A stretch of 64,000 nt of DNA from Rhodamnia argentea. Lineage: Eukaryota; Streptophyta; Magnoliopsida; Myrtales; Myrtaceae. This document shows, in pieces, positions 1-13,079 of this stretch. A model generated the notes under the pieces. It was not told the origin of the DNA and ran no database searches. It was given only the letters and a program-made list of their open reading frames with translations. The stretch lies in NCBI RefSeq assembly GCF_020921035.1, contig NC_063156.1, positions 22,802,283 to 22,866,282 on the forward strand, in the 5' to 3' direction. A program made the position numbers and the translations under genes. How positions within the stretch are numbered: position 1 is the first letter of the stretch; each line of letters starts with the position of its first letter.

Positions 1-203
1 TCACTGAAATCGAAGAAACAGATAACGACTAACGAGCAAAGTTTCACTTTCTTCTTCAACTCACGAACCGGAGACTCCGAACTCGGAATAATCTCACTCC
101 CACTCAAAATGTGCACCGACAATTAAAATCGGAAGCTTCCACAGCGTAATCACAGCTCGACAGCATCCTACAGAATCAGAAACCGAGGGACTAGCTAAAG
201 TAC

Positions 204-480
204 CTGAGCTTGGCCTCGAACTTCAGAATCCAAGCAAGATTCGACACCTACAGAGAGTGAATTAGGGTTTATGGAGGAGAGCCGCTCGATGGGAGCTCAC
301 TCTGGAACTCGGAATGGGCCCTCCGAGTCAGCTGAGTCGCGAATTCGCGCGTTCTGAGTCGATGAGTGCGGGAGGGAGAAGACTGACAGAACGAGAGCTC
401 GGACTTTAGAGAGAGAAGAGAGCGAGAGCTGAGATGAAGCAAGTGAAAGTGAGCGAAATTTTCAACGAACCTGAGGTACG
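204..480 (-). promoter_or_regulatory. Probable 5' leader of a minus-strand gene running off the left edge
   Basis: Read on the minus strand, this stretch is a CT-rich leader containing a telo-box (AAACCCTAA, complement of 262-270), common near start sites of plant housekeeping genes. It ends in a plausible splice donor, CAG|GTACTT, with the last exon base at 204. No convincing start codon or protein is seen before the donor, so it is read as a 5'-UTR exon whose coding part lies outside the window. The product is unknown. The call rests on composition and splice signals only. Confidence 0.35.
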
Positions 481-719
481 TGGCTCAGGTCCGGGTTCGG
501 AAGCTAGGCCCGGAAGCACGAACCTTGGGCATGTAAGAGGAGCCGAACCTAAAACCCCGACCATTAAAAAAAAAAAAAGGGAAAAAGGAAAATTTTGCAA
601 TCGCCCCCCGCTGTAATAAAACTAAAAGCGTGTTTTTTTCTTACAGCGCCCCGAAAAAAAAAGACAGAAAAGGAAAAAGGAGAGAGAGAAAAGGAAGCAC
701 GTCTCTCTATTTCCAGGAC

Positions 720-1345
720 GCCATCAATTGTTTTGGCAATAGCAAAAAAAAGGGACCGGCCTATTTCCACACCAAACAATAGCTACGGGCACAGCTTTTC
801 TCTGGGCAACGCGGCATTTTTGCGCATTTCAAGTGGACCATCGCATGTTTGACCAAAAAAATATATATATGTGGACCATGGGATGGTCATTGTAATTGAA
901 AAAAAAGTTCGTGTATTTATAAGAAAAAAGTTAAGAAAAAGCTCTCTCTACTTATTGATACGATGATCGTAAATTGTAAAATTATGCTTACAAAACATTG
1001 ATAATGAGAGTGTTATCTCAAGCTCTTGCTTATAAAAATAAAATCCATTTGTACATACATATTTGTTCTGTTGGATAAGACTATCAGGTTGGGCTTCGAG
1101 GGATCTTAAATCGCTGAACTAGCTAACACGTGAACAACATGCATCTAAGGTCAATTTAGTCCTCTCATCAAGGAACAAGTACACGATTCATTTCTTAATT
1201 TGTGTACTTCTCTCTTTCCACAACGCTCTCAATCGTTGTGGAAATAGTAACAAAAAAAAGGGGCCACCTATTTCCACACCAAACACCAGCTACGAGCACA
1301 TCTTTTCTCTAGGCAACACGGCATTTTTGTGTATTTTGAGTAGAT
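720..1345. repeat. Diverged direct repeat of about 120 bp (720-850 and 1222-1345)
   Basis: Both segments contain an A-run, then CCTATTTCCACACCAAACA, then a shared run around AGCTACGRGCACA and TTTTCTCTRGGCAAC and GGCATTTTTG. They differ at scattered positions. No protein is recognised in this AT-rich block. It looks like an old local duplication of non-coding sequence. Confidence 0.6.
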
Positions 1346-2890
1346 GTGTCAATGTAGGTCTTTGACCTACTTTTAGGAAAATTTTCAAATAAAGACTTAA
1401 AGTATCCTTATTTTATCAAATAATGATCCGAAGTTGACCTTGTTTCAAATAATGACCTGAAATGCTCAAATTGTTTCAAAAAAAAGCCTAGCCGAATGGC
1501 ATTTTCATTCTTTACTTTTTTGAATTTTCTCTTTTTTTTTTTTGCCATTTCTTTTTTGTCTTTTTACCTTTTCTTTTCTTTTTTTTTTCCTTTTTCTCCT
1601 CTCCCCATGCCATCGCCGGTCTCAGGCCGCTCTCGCCTAGGCGGCATTAAGCTACCCTCACCCAGGCCGGCACCATGCAAAGGTAGCCCGACTCCGAGCC
1701 CAACCCGGATGAGGGCTACCCTTGTTCAACACCCACAAGGGAAGCGCAAAGCCTGCTCAAGGTGAGGGTGGGGCTGACAACAGCCTAGGGAGAGGATGGG
1801 AGAAAAAAAGAAAATAAAAATAAACGAAAGGAAAAACATAAAAAGAATAAAATTCAAAAAAGTAAATGATAAAAATGCCTTTCAGTCAGGCCCTTCTTTC
1901 AAATAATTTGAGCATTTCATGCCATTATTTGAACAATGTCCAATTCAGACCATTCTTTAAGTGAATGAGCGCATTTCCAGCCTTTTTTGAAAATTTTCTC
2001 ACTTTTATTTACTTGGTTCCTATATGGTTTTTCAATAAATTTAAAAAAGGGTCAAATAGGGTTAACTCAAACCATTTTTTATTCATGACCTACACCTTCC
2101 CAAACACCATTTGTAAAAGGGCCACAAATATATTAGGTTACATTTTTTTTTCTAGAAAAATAAAGAAAAATAAATGAAATTAAAAAAATGCAAAAACTAT
2201 TTTGGAACAGTGCCGCCCACCAATGATAGTCGTCGGGTTGCCGTCTCTGGCCAACAGAGAAAAAATAAAATAAATAAAATAAAAAATAATTTTTCTAAAA
2301 AATAAATAATAATCGTCAATACTAAAAAGCTAACATTTTAAAAATAAAAAAATTAATTGCATGAAAGTGTTTTGCAATACCATTTTTCTTAATAAATTAT
2401 AAAAAATAAATATTGCATGATTTAGCTAAATATAGAAGTATTTAAGTAATATAAGTTAGGTCGAGTATGGATCGTTAAATTTGTACTATATGAAAATGGG
2501 TTAAGATAATTGAATGAGTCAATATGGATCGGACTATATTCGACTCAACTCGACAACACCCCTTCGAAATTTTCGAGTGGACCATCACATGGTCAATCGT
2601 AATAAAAAAATGAGTTACGCGTATTTATAAGAATCTTGTTAAAAAGTGCTCTCGGCTTATTGATAAGACAATTGTAAATTGGAAAATTATGCTTAAAACA
2701 TGGTCGCGAGCAACTACTAATAAAAAGAAAACACATTTGTACTTACATAATTGTACCTATTGGATAGGACCGCGAGATTGGCCTTCGAGGAGTCCTAAAT
2801 TACTGAACTTGTCAGCACGTGACGACATGCATCTAAGGTCTATTTAGTCCTGCCATCAAGGAATAAGTACACGTTTTATTTCTAAACTGG
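830..2890. repeat. Diverged direct repeat of about 350 bp (830-1205 and 2570-2885)
   Basis: The two segments share an ordered series of blocks: a GTGGACCATC motif, a GTATTTATAAGAA block, a CTTATTGATA block, TGTAAATTG with AAATTATGCTTA, CATTTGTAC, TTGGATA, and near the 3' end GACATGCATCTAAGGTC followed by ATTTAGTCCT. Divergence is high and includes indels. A foldback element (1370-2005) lies between them. No coding sense is seen in either copy. Confidence 0.6.
1370..2005. mobile_element. Foldback/MITE-like element with about 120-bp inverted arms
   Basis: The left arm (about 1375-1522) and right arm (about 1846-2000) are imperfect inverted repeats. GAAATGCTCAAATT on the left answers AATTTGAGCATTTC on the right, and GAAAATTTTCAAA near the left end answers TTTGAAAATTTTC near the right end. 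The centre is a pyrimidine-rich tract followed by a purine-rich tract, so most of the element could fold on itself. No transposase is encoded. Target-site duplication and superfamily were not settled. Confidence 0.6.
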
Positions 2891-2959
2891 AGTTTTTCTT
2901 TCTAATGTGGCCATCGAAATTATAAATCGTGTATCAAGTTATTGAACTCCTGGAATCAA

Positions 2960-3095
2960 TTAATCAAGTCCACGTGTGTCCAAATCCAACAAAATAAAGT
3001 TGATGTATCTGTTCAAAAGTTCAACGTAAAAAAATCAGAGTAATAATAGCTAATCAATTTGACCGAGTAAATCGCATGAATATTAATACTGGATT
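2960..3095. repeat. Dispersed repeat shared with 22128-22255
   Basis: Both copies carry TCCAAATCCAACAAA, then AAGTTGATG, a CGTTCAAAAGT/TGTTCAAAAGT block, an A-run, and a final GAATATTAATAC/GAACATTAATAC block, in the same order and orientation. This is an interspersed non-coding repeat of unknown class. The two copies flank the three intact left-hand genes, about 19 kb apart. Confidence 0.5.
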
Positions 3096-4264
3096 AAAAA
3101 ATAAGAAAACTTTTCACTAATCATTCCATGACGACGCTCCATACTAAAATTTTTGTCAGCAATGATTAAAGCATGGTTTCGGTCTGTCATAATCAACAGC
3201 GAAAAGTTTGATTGTAATATCATATAAGTTTGAGGGCTTGACTGATAAATTACAGTTCTAATGACCTTGTCGAAAATAATTGTGTGGAGACTAGAGGAGA
3301 CGGATTGCCCAATATCAGGAGATGATACACCACTTTCACTAGCCTAAAGCAAGGATCAAGTGAACCTCGGTAGATAGTTTTACATGCATGCTTATCTCGC
3401 ATTTCCGAAAACATAAGCATACACGTTAACAAATTGTTGGAAATTTTACACATCACGATGAACTAAAAACAATTGAGATATCAATTTATTCATTCTTTTT
3501 TTTAATTAGAACAAGTTCATGGGATTTTGTCCTTCCCATACACATAGGATACAATACAATAAATTTGATGGAGAAAATATCATCAAGTAGTAATATTCGA
3601 CTCCCACCAAACATGTTTATTATATGTACTTACTATGAGATTGTTTCTCTATCTACAAGGCCTACGAGATATATGTGCATTCGTACATTGAGAAATTACC
3701 ATCTGTGTGGATGTATATGCTTTCTCACTCTATTGTAAATTTAAATAGTTAGAATTTCTTCTTTTCAAATTTAATAATTGGAATCTAGAAGCAAGTGTAA
3801 TTTATCTTCATCTACAAAATATAAGCTAGAGATTAGACATAATGCATCATTCGACTAAGGGAAATCCGCCTTGTCATGAAAGATGTCACGATGTGACATA
3901 ATTTGCTACTAAGGTCAAGGCGCACGTGTACATAATTGCACGATTCGCATAAAAAGAAAGTGAGGGAGGTAGTGGTGTGACCAAACCTAAAAGATTATTT
4001 TTATCTTTAAAATTCCATTACATTTCAAATTTCTCATTCATATTACTAAAATCACTATTTTCTAAATAAGCCTATTTTGAATTCTAGAAAATAAAATTAA
4101 TATTTTCTCATTCAAGAGTGCTTGAATAAACATATATATAAGGGATAATAAAAGTAATACAAAGTAATGATCTTTTCATAAGATTATTGATATGCCCATG
4201 GGGTTAAACTTTTGTTGATGAGATAAGTGGATACAAATGAAATAATACAAGACTAATTTAAGAA
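3096..4264. other. AT-rich intergenic DNA, nothing recognised
   Basis: Short open frames occur (for example 3250-3456 minus) but show no family features, splice pattern or codon signal. Composition is strongly AT-rich and similar to the neighbouring repeats. No gene, RNA or element boundary could be supported. Confidence 0.5.
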
Positions 4265-4672
4265 AGGAAAAAGGCCAACAAAAATCTTAAATAATACTGG
4301 TTGTGATGCATTTATCCAAAACTTTTTTTTCGTGACACAAAAAATCCCAAATTTATACCCATATGATATATTTACCCAAACTTGTATCGGTGTGACACAC
4401 TTATCCTAATTTTCTATGGTAAAAAAACTTTAAACTTGTATCCATATGACATATTTACCTAACAATTTTAAGGTAAATGTGTCACGTACCTACGTGTTTG
4501 GAGTTCTTGGTGTCAACAAAAAATAATTTGGGGTAAACGTGTCGGGGCATAAGTAAGAAAAAATTTGGGGTAAATGTGTTATAAGGGTATAAGTTTGGAG
4601 TCTTAATGTCATAAAAAAAGTTTGGGGTAAATGTGTTACAGCGAACACAGTTTAGGGTTTTTGGTAATTTTT
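4265..4672. mobile_element. Foldback element built of short repeated modules, first of a pair
   Basis: The left half repeats modules of the type 'CCAAA..TTATACCCATATGAYATATTTACC', and the right half repeats the complement ('GGGGTAAATGTGTYA...TATAAGTTTGG'). The outer ends are GGAAAAAGGCCAACAAAAAT and the complement of ACCAAAAACCCTAAA near 4650. Module spacing is roughly 50-60 bp. Nothing is encoded. It is very similar in design to the element at 4707-5142, which suggests one family. Confidence 0.5.
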
Positions 4673-4706
4673 TCCCTTCAAGAAAAGAAAGTGAGCTAGT
4701 ATTTAA

Positions 4707-5142
4707 TTAAGGGTTAATAAATATCATAAAAAACTCAAACCGATATATATGTGACACATTTACTTCAAATTAAAATTTCGACCATAAAAAACCCTAAACT
4801 GGTATACTCGTAATAAATTTACCCCAAACTAAATTTTTGAGTAACAAAAATCTTAAACTTGTATATATGTGATAAATCTACCTTTTTGGATTAATACCGC
4901 AAAAAACCTCAAAATCATACTTCTATCATAAACGGATGATAAAAACTCTAAATTGGTAAATCCATCAATAGTTATGTGTCATTTAACTCAGTAGTTTAAG
5001 GGTAAAATTTAAATGAAAACTTATGGATGGTAAATTTGTTACATGTGTATTTGTTTAGGACTTTTAGTGGTAAAAAAATTAATTTGTGGTAAATTTATCA
5101 TATGTATATCAATTTGTGATTTTTCGTAATATTAATCCTTAA
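4707..5142. mobile_element. Foldback/MITE with TTAAGG-type terminal inverted repeats
   Basis: The left end TTAAGGGTTAATA and the complement of the right end TATTAATCCTTAA match except for one base, and inversion continues inward (GATATAnATnTGA on both arms). The interior again consists of modules of the 'ATAAATTTACC...AAACTTGTATATATGTGA' type in opposite orientations. TTAA at both ends could be a target-site duplication or part of the inverted repeat. It lies directly upstream of the LEO1 gene. Confidence 0.55.
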
Positions 5143-5440
5143 GTAATTATGTTATATATATGTATGGGAAAAAGAGAGGAAGAGTAATTAAGGGTGGAGG
5201 TAATTGTTTATTTTGATTAAATATATTGGAAGAAGTATAAAAGTGACATACAATTCTCAGGTTGGGCTTTGTATATTCGAAAGATAGAAAAAAAAAAATT
5301 GAGATAATCGTCAGTTTTCCTTAAATAGATAGATATAAATATGCAATTCGACAGCCTTTGCTTCGTCCCTAACGTTGGTGATTTGGAAGGTGATTTGAGC
5401 GACAGCGAGCTGTGTCACTTCTCCCACAGTAGAGAGAGAG

Positions 5441-8400
5441 ATGGGAGGCGAAGAGAAGAGGCATCAGATGATGCAAAACCTGTTCGGCGATCAGTCCGAA
5501 GAGGAGGAGGAAGAGATCGATTCCGAGCACGAATCAAACCCTCAGCCGCCGGAGCCAGATTACCTCTCCGTAAGTCAATCGATTCCTCTCGCCTCTTCTA
5601 TCTCCAAACATGCGATTCGCGCTTGTTCGTGAGAATTGGGACGGGATTTGAATGATCTCCCGAGCCTTCGGCGATCCGCCCTGGCTGCGATTGGAAGATT
5701 TGCTTGTTGTCCTCGTGGATTGGTTTATTTTCTTCTTGGAGGTCCTAGGGTTTTGAGTTTATTGCATACCCGCTCGTTTCGATTCAGCCATGGCTCTGGT
5801 GATGCGACATGTGGTTCAGAGATTATATGAGTTGCGGTGTAATACGAAGTCTCTTTTGGCAAGGACTCGCTGGGGCAGTTATGCTCTTGTCGCTTGTCTG
5901 ATGTATGGTCTTCGTAATTGGCAAACATTGTTACTGTGCAAGGAGACAGAGAAGGTAATGAATAAGCATAAAAAGCAAGGATTCTGTGGACGGTCAAGAA
6001 CAAGGAGTGTAGCCGTTTGTTTTCGTGTCGTGTCAAAGCACAGGGAGACTTTTGGTTGATTACAAGCGAGGTTATTAGGAAGTTATTTCAGCTACTAATC
6101 ATCTGCATGTCTGTCGTTCTCACGCCTCTTAGACAAGCGTTAATGAAAGAATTGAAAACTATTTTCTGAAAGCATTAGTGTTAGTACTGCATGTATATAT
6201 CAACTTTCGCTATGACAATGTGTGTAGGATGACGCAGATGGAGGGCTTGAGCCTGAAGGTGAGGGAGAAATTGATGTCGAGGGCCATGGAGAGGTTGATG
6301 TGGAGAGTGAAGGTGAACCGCTTGATGTTGATCCTCATCCGGCAGAAAGTGAAGGTGAGAGAGATCAAACTTCGGAGGAAGTTATAATTGGTGAGAGGGA
6401 AGAAAGTGGAAGGAAGGAGACAGACAGCGACGAGAAGGAAGAATACGGTCAGCGAGTGGTGACAAGCAGGAGAAGGGATGTAATTGACAGTGCATCGGAC
6501 AGGTCCGAGGAACATCATTATCTTGACGATGAAGATGAAGGAGTTGATCAGGCCAGAAGTCCGAGGTAATTGGGTTCCTTCTTCTTTCTTGAACAATCAC
6601 TATATTTGCAGATCCTCCCAATCATGCAACCCTCTTCTTCCTCTGTTAATTAGAGAGAATGTTAGTATTACTATAAGAAAATCCATTGTCTTTCACTGTT
6701 GAGCATTTTTCATCAAGTAAGGAGGCAGCAAAGGGAAAATTCCTTTAAATATTTCCGAGGAAGCGAGGTTTTCTGTATATTAGTTACTCTCATGCTTCAA
6801 ACCACAGGGTTCTGCTCCTCCACCTTTTACTCGATCATGAATATGAAGGTTCATGTTTAGCACTATCTATTCCCCTCTTTTCTGACCAAGAGTTTGTCTC
6901 TCTTTTGGCTCTTTTTGCTCTCCCTTTTTTATGTGCTGAAGATTGTTTCTGGAATATTTCTGCTTGAAGTAGGAGTGTCCTCCCATCTTTTGCAGGATTT
7001 AACTATTTTTCCCATGAGCTTGCTTTACTGAATTAGAAGTGCAAAAATTTCTCGATTACTTTTTCACGTAAATTATGGTTACGATAATCCGCACTAAGCT
7101 TCATTGCAATTTTCAATCAATTCAGTAAGCGGCCAGGCGAGGACAAGGATGAAAATCTACCTGCAAGTTCGGCCCCAGAGATACGTGATGTATTTGGTGA
7201 TTCTGATGATGAAGAGGAGGCAGGCTATGTTGTCCAAAATGAGATTGAGGACACAAATGTGAGTATTTTGGTTGCCAAGCTTTATCCTTTGCTGTTCAAC
7301 ATACATGCTTCTTTCCCATGGCTTGTGGCCTGATTATTTCGCCCTTCATCATAGATGTCACCAATGGAAGATGGGAGCTATGGGAGGGGTCTCAGGCCGG
7401 AAGACATGGTACCTGATGAAGATGCTAGATATGAGTCGGAAGAGGACAACATTGATACTAAAGTGAAGGAGAAGCCCCTTGGTCCCCCTTTGGTGCTAGA
7501 GATTCCTTTACGCCCACCACCGGCTCTTCCGGAGAAGGTTTATCCCTCTTAAGTATTTTATATCTAGCATCTGATAAGCAACAGGCTTATTGAATCAAAG
7601 AGGCAGTTGCATCAAATAGTAGGTGGGTCCACTTTCATGTGCCATCCTTATGAGTATGGGAAGCAGCAGATAGTGATGGACAAAAAAATTTACATTGAGG
7701 TCGCTTCTTGCAGATCTGTAGTTACATATTTTGCCAGAATGTTGATAGACCCACTCTTCTTGTTCTGAGTGGTACTTATCCATTGAGGATCATGAGAATG
7801 AGCATAAATTTGAGCATCACTGCTTTAATTTTATTTGTCTTGGAAGCTACAAGCTGCTTGATGCGTTGTTCCCTCCTAGCGGAAGCTTGGTGCTGCTTAC
7901 ACGATAAATAGTATGCTTTACCATTTGCTGCTTATACATATACATATTTTGGGCATCCGTAGATTGATACTTTGTGTGTTTTTATTCGCAGATGAATATG
8001 ATCAAAGTATCTAATATCATGGGCATTGATCCTAAACCTTTTGATCCGAAGACATACGTTGAAGAGGATACATTCGTGACAGATGAATCTGGATCTAAGA
8101 AACGCCTTCGCTTGGAAAATAACATTGTGCGTTGGAGAACAGTTAGAAATGCAGATGGCACTACATCTGTGAGTACACAATCCCTTACCTCAATGTTTGT
8201 TCATTGTTTTGGTTAGTTGTGGATATTATGGCGAAAACATCGCATGTTCTCGCAGGAACGCCTTTGTGGATGTTTGTGGAAATATTCGACATAAAGTCAT
8301 TATGTTTTGGCTTGATTCAGTTCATTTTAGAAAGTTATATGTGGATATCACTGACAGCAATTTTCAAAGTTCTATCAAGTTGTAAAAGATGGCAGCTTCA

Positions 8401-11400
8401 GTCCCATTTGATTTGCTCCTGTCTAGATGCAACTGAGGCGCTGCATCAAGATATCAGATTCCTCATGTTTATGGAATATAGTAGTTGAATTGAGGATCTC
8501 ATAGTAAGAAACGGCAAAAAGCTTTTAAAATCATGCTTAAATGCAGTTAAAATGTGGCCTTTTGAGGCATTGCCTCTTTATATTGTCAATTTGGCTGTCC
8601 ATAAGGTATGGCTGCCACTTTTTATCTCACATGGATTCTGTTAAATGCATGAAGTTGACTATGATGCCACTTCCTGAAAGGGAAGTTCTGTTTTGATGAA
8701 TATATTGTTGTGCTTTGAAGGGTTCAGATCAGGCATCCTCTATGCATAGAGAAATGATGAATATGTTTTTGTGGATATAATTTAGATTAATGTAGATCAG
8801 ACATCATGTAAATTAAGTTTACCTGAACCATTGAACAGATAAACGTTGGAGAGTAAAGATGCAATTGAAGATACGCTTCACCACTTATCCTTCTATTTAG
8901 TGGTAAAGGCTGTCAACGTTGAGTTGTGAGATTCGTAGTTACGTAATTGCTTCGACCTCTGTGGACTTTGCATTATGTGTTGGAACGGTTAAGAGTTTAA
9001 AAAATGTAATTGTTTATCGGTGGAAAGTACAAATCTATCAATTCTAGCACTGCTAAGATCTTTGTCTTTTGTCCATTAGGAGTTTTGCTTTGATTCTGAA
9101 TTCCATTAGTATTTCTACCATAATTCGATTTGCAAAAGAAAACATGGATATTCAATGTGTCAGCATATTCTCAAATCTTATTTATTTTCATGTGCAGTAT
9201 AAAAGCAATGCTCGCTATGTGCGATGGTCAGATGATAGCTTACAGTTATTGATAGGAAATGAAGTTCTTGACATATCAGTGCAAAATGCGCAACATGACC
9301 AATCACATCTTTTCCTGAGGCATGGAAAGGTGACTTCTGATGACTTTATGACCTGGGAAAATAAGATTGTTCAAACTTGGACCGTTTTCTTTTCTGGATG
9401 AATAAATATTTAAGATTTATTTGTAGTGGTCGAGTTGATATTACCTGTGACCGTTTTTCAAAATGTGCAACCTCTTCTGCTGCTGTCAGTTGTGTTCTTG
9501 GTGTGCGTCAGTGTTTAGACATGAGTTCAGAAAAGAAGTGAAAGGCAGGAAAACATCTCTGATTTGGATTAGAAGAAAATAACCGTAGTAATAGAGGGAG
9601 TATCAGCATGGTACCTTATATCTTGGTGTGGGCTCCAACAGTAAGTGGCTGACAAGGTTAAGTAGGGCAATGATGACCCAAACTATATATATTTAGCCTG
9701 GGAAATTATGTTCTATAATTTTTTTTCTTCATAATTGATGGCTTTATTGATAGTCACAAGGACCATGGGGCAGAGTATATTCAAAATTCTAACGAGATGC
9801 GCTGTATTTTTCTTGAAGGAACTCCATTGACTTTTTACTTTTTACTGTTGACTCTATCCTTTTATGTTATTGTGCATCATTTTGAAAGCCTTCTATTTGT
9901 TTGCCAATTGTCATTTAGATTCTTTCCTGAAAAACTTATGGCTTGTTTGGTAACACTCCAAACTGAATAAACCTATGGATCAATTCATGTTTTAATATTT
10001 AACCTTTTTGGTCATGGGGAAAGCATCCCTTTCCTGTCTTCTACCCTGCCTGATAACCCTTTTTTAAAAAAAAAAGAATGGGCCCTTTCCCACTGTTTGG
10101 GAGACACAGATAATGGGGGTGATGAAAATTTGGGTGGAAAATGGCGAAAAATCTAAAATTTTGTGATAGAGAATGGCTAAGTAACACCGACACCGACACA
10201 CGATACGACACGACACATCATTTCTGAAAAATTGAGAATCCCGGCACGACATGATATGTAGGCCCCTGGAGAGTGTATGTGCTTCCTAGGAGAGTGGGGG
10301 GAAATTTGATATTACTTTCCATCCCCACTTAATCCACCCCCACACTCCCAAACACAACATTTGGATTTGTATATTGCATATTCAGATATTGCTTCGCATT
10401 TATCGGGAAGAAATGGTAATAGTTATTCTAACGATCCCATGTATGGAAATTTTTCCTGCTGTTGACAGTCTTAAAGCTTGATTATCCCGAGTAGTATGTG
10501 AATACTGAATGTATACCTGTAACTTAATGAACGGCATAAAAGAATACAGTGTTTGGGTACCTGAGGGTCATTGGTAGTCAAGATCTTACCAAACACCATG
10601 CTACTGATTTTCAGCTTTAACATTAAATTTTCAACTTGATTGTCTGTGTCGTGCTTGACAGTTGGCTCGCTGTTCTGCCGACGAACCAGTCTAATTTTCA
10701 GCTTTGAGGTTGAACTGTGAGATGGTTTATTGTGTAATCGTCAATCTTTGGGACTTTCGCGGAAGTTCACCTCTTTATCATATTCCTGATCATGTTTCTT
10801 CAATATGTTTCATGTTCTTATTTTTGGCGAGCAAATCTCTTGAAGACTAATCGGTGCAATTTCTTGTGCAATGGCCTCAGGGATTTCTTCAATCACAAGG
10901 AAGAATTTTGAGAAAGATGAGATTCATGCCATCTTCATTAACATCAAATTCTCACCGATTATTGACTGCTCTTGTTGACTCACGTCATAAGAAGGTCTAT
11001 AAGGTTAAAAATTGCATAACTGCCATTGATCCCGAGAGAGAAAAGGAGGAGAAAGAAAAGGTAATTGGTTGATCCATTGACACCTTTCTGTTGTGAGGGA
11101 TAAAGTCTTCATTTGACTTCTCTCTATCGCAGGCTGCAAATCAAAGTATCAGAGCTAATTTACTTCTTAATCGGAAGAAGGAAAAGGTGAATAAGAAGTA
11201 TGCCCCAGCTGTGGACCGGAGGCGTCAGCTTTCGCCTGGTTTCTTAGAGGATGCTCTTGACGAGGTGTGTACTTTTGGTACTTGCTATTCCTTTTAGTTT
11301 TTTCTTCTTTGGGGTGTATCACCTTGCTGCTTTCTTGATGTTAGAACTGATAATTTCACAAAGGACAAAGTACTTGTTGATGTCTGAACTGCCATTATTT

Positions 11401-12394
11401 TATTCTCTTAATAATTAAAAGTGGAAAATTAATAAAGGGCCATATTCATCTCCCAGCATCTTTTCAATCCAATCGGACTCTCTCAATTGTACTTCTGAAA
11501 ATTAATAAAGGGCCAGGGCCTTAGTTTGACCTGTGTACTAGGCTTTCATCTATTTGAATCTGATTTAGGAGACTCAAATATTTCGCTAAATCAGGATGAA
11601 GAAACAGATTATTACGACTCTCGTCGATCCCGCCGTCGCTTTGAGGATGACCTCGAAATGGAAGCTCAGGCAGAGAGACGGATAATGAGTGCTAAGAAGG
11701 TTTGTCATCTTTATAGGGGTTTTGTGCTTTTGTGCTTCTAGATTTACTTGTGTATCCTTATATGATTACCCACAATAAATGAATTCTCCAGGGACAAAAA
11801 GAAGCCCCTCGCAAGTCTTCTGCTCCTGCTGTGAAATCGTCAAGGCGCCCTGCGGCGTTCTCTGAGAGTGAACAAGAAGAGTCTGAATATGAAAGTTATG
11901 CGGAGGAGGATGAGAGGTCTCCCCCTCGCAGGAGAACTGAAGTTCCTGTACAAGAATACGAGGAGGACGAGGAAGAAGACGCCGAACCTGAGGAAGAGGA
12001 AGCTGAAGTTAATGGAGCATCTGAGGAGGAGGAGGAAGAGGTGGAGGTATGAGGTCTTCATTACTCTGGTTTTCCTCATGTTTATCAAGTACACGCAACC
12101 TCTTTCAAATGTTCCTCCGTATGGAGTGGTTGTTGGAATTAAGAGCTTATGCTGTTGAAATTGGAAACACTTTCTCAAATCCCCTTGCTAGTTTGACTAC
12201 CACAGTGAAGTATCTCTTACTCTGAAATCTTATTTTGTGCTTGTGATGCCCCAATTCAGGAGCCAAGGCGAAAAGGAAGAGAATACGGCTCCGGTTACAA
12301 GCGCAAGGAGATCGAGTCAGACGAGGAGTCTCCGCCACGGAAGGCCGCATCCCATCGCCGGATGGCGGTTGTTTATGATTCTGAAGAGGAATGA
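5441..12394 (+). CDS. VIP4: LEO1/VIP4, Paf1 transcription-elongation complex subunit
   Basis: Eleven exons: 5441-5569, 6228-6565, 7126-7258, 7355-7537, 7992-8168, 9198-9329, 10881-11060, 11133-11264, 11595-11699, 11792-12046, 12260-12394. All junctions are GT-AG and in frame, giving 632 aa, close to Arabidopsis VIP4. The start is the first ATG of the conserved N-terminus (MGGEEKRHQMMQNLFGD). Residues about 20-200 are very acidic. The LEO1 core (about 240-425) begins near PLGPPLVLEIPLRPPP and includes VSNIMGIDPKPFDP, NIVRWR and SNARYVRWSD. The tail (about 425-632) mixes basic RRR/KRK clusters with Glu-rich runs and ends in VVYDSEEE. In plants LEO1 works with the Paf1 complex in RNA polymerase II elongation and histone marking, and VIP4 maintains expression of the flowering repressor FLC. 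Single copy in the window; no lesions seen. Confidence 0.95.
10090..10360. mobile_element. Probable small MITE inside LEO1 intron 6
   Basis: CACTGTTTGGGAG near 10091 and CTCCCAAACACAAC near 10347 form inverted ends, with a second inner match (TAATGGGGGTG against CACCCCCAC). The interior holds an imperfect CGACA-type simple repeat at about 10186-10255. The 'GTTTGG' ends resemble those of hAT- and Harbinger-type non-autonomous elements. No target duplication was settled. It sits mid-intron and should not affect the reading frame. Confidence 0.4.
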
Positions 12395-12857
12395 GTGGAC
12401 AATGAAGCCGCTCATTTTATCTTGAGCAAAGTCTCATGGTAAAAATTGGCACCACCGCAGTAATTACCGCCTTTGCAGTTGGTGTTTTCTGGTTGTGAGG
12501 AACAGTTCAAAGATTTAGTCCCTTCTTTTCTAATGATGTGGAGGGGCGCTGCACTGGCACATGCTTATCTCTAATGTTTTTAGGGCTTAACTCAGGCAGT
12601 TGATCTTACTCAATTTGCTCCGACATCATGTCAAGATAATTACGTATCTTGTTGATTTTTTTTAGCGGATGCTAATATAATATTCTGTTCTACACATGTT
12701 GGACTCGTAGTGGAGGATGGAATATGCGAATAGAAAAGGGAAGCTAGGCACTGGACATCATTTGATAAGCCCGGCAACAGGGCAGGAGCAGTACGTTTCG
12801 GGCTGCCCGTGCTCGGTGGATCTCAAAAACTAACAATCGATTGAACTTATATTGAAT
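12395..12857. other. LEO1 3' UTR and intergenic spacer
   Basis: This stretch follows the LEO1 stop and carries no open frame with family features. Homology to the inverted HSP101 duplication begins only at about 12858, so this interval marks the outer edge of that duplicated segment. No poly(A) signal could be fixed with confidence. Confidence 0.4.
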
Positions 12858-13079
12858 AAAATAAGAACATTAGCCAAGTTTTCTCTCGGCATTAGGACGG
12901 AAAACTTTTTGTTTTTAACAGGGGAGAGTTCGATATGCGTTTTCTTAATAGTGAAAAAGGAAAAAAATAGCACAAATTGAACTGATCCTTCCATAGATAC
13001 ATATAACTCACACGTAGGACGAAAGAATCACTCCTGTCGCATTTTAATCACCATGGAAAGAGTGGAATTTTCAATATTT

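Noticed and set aside
1496..1765. 89-codon hydrophobic open frame
   Set aside because: Low-complexity Phe/Ser/Pro translation of a pyrimidine tract inside a foldback element.
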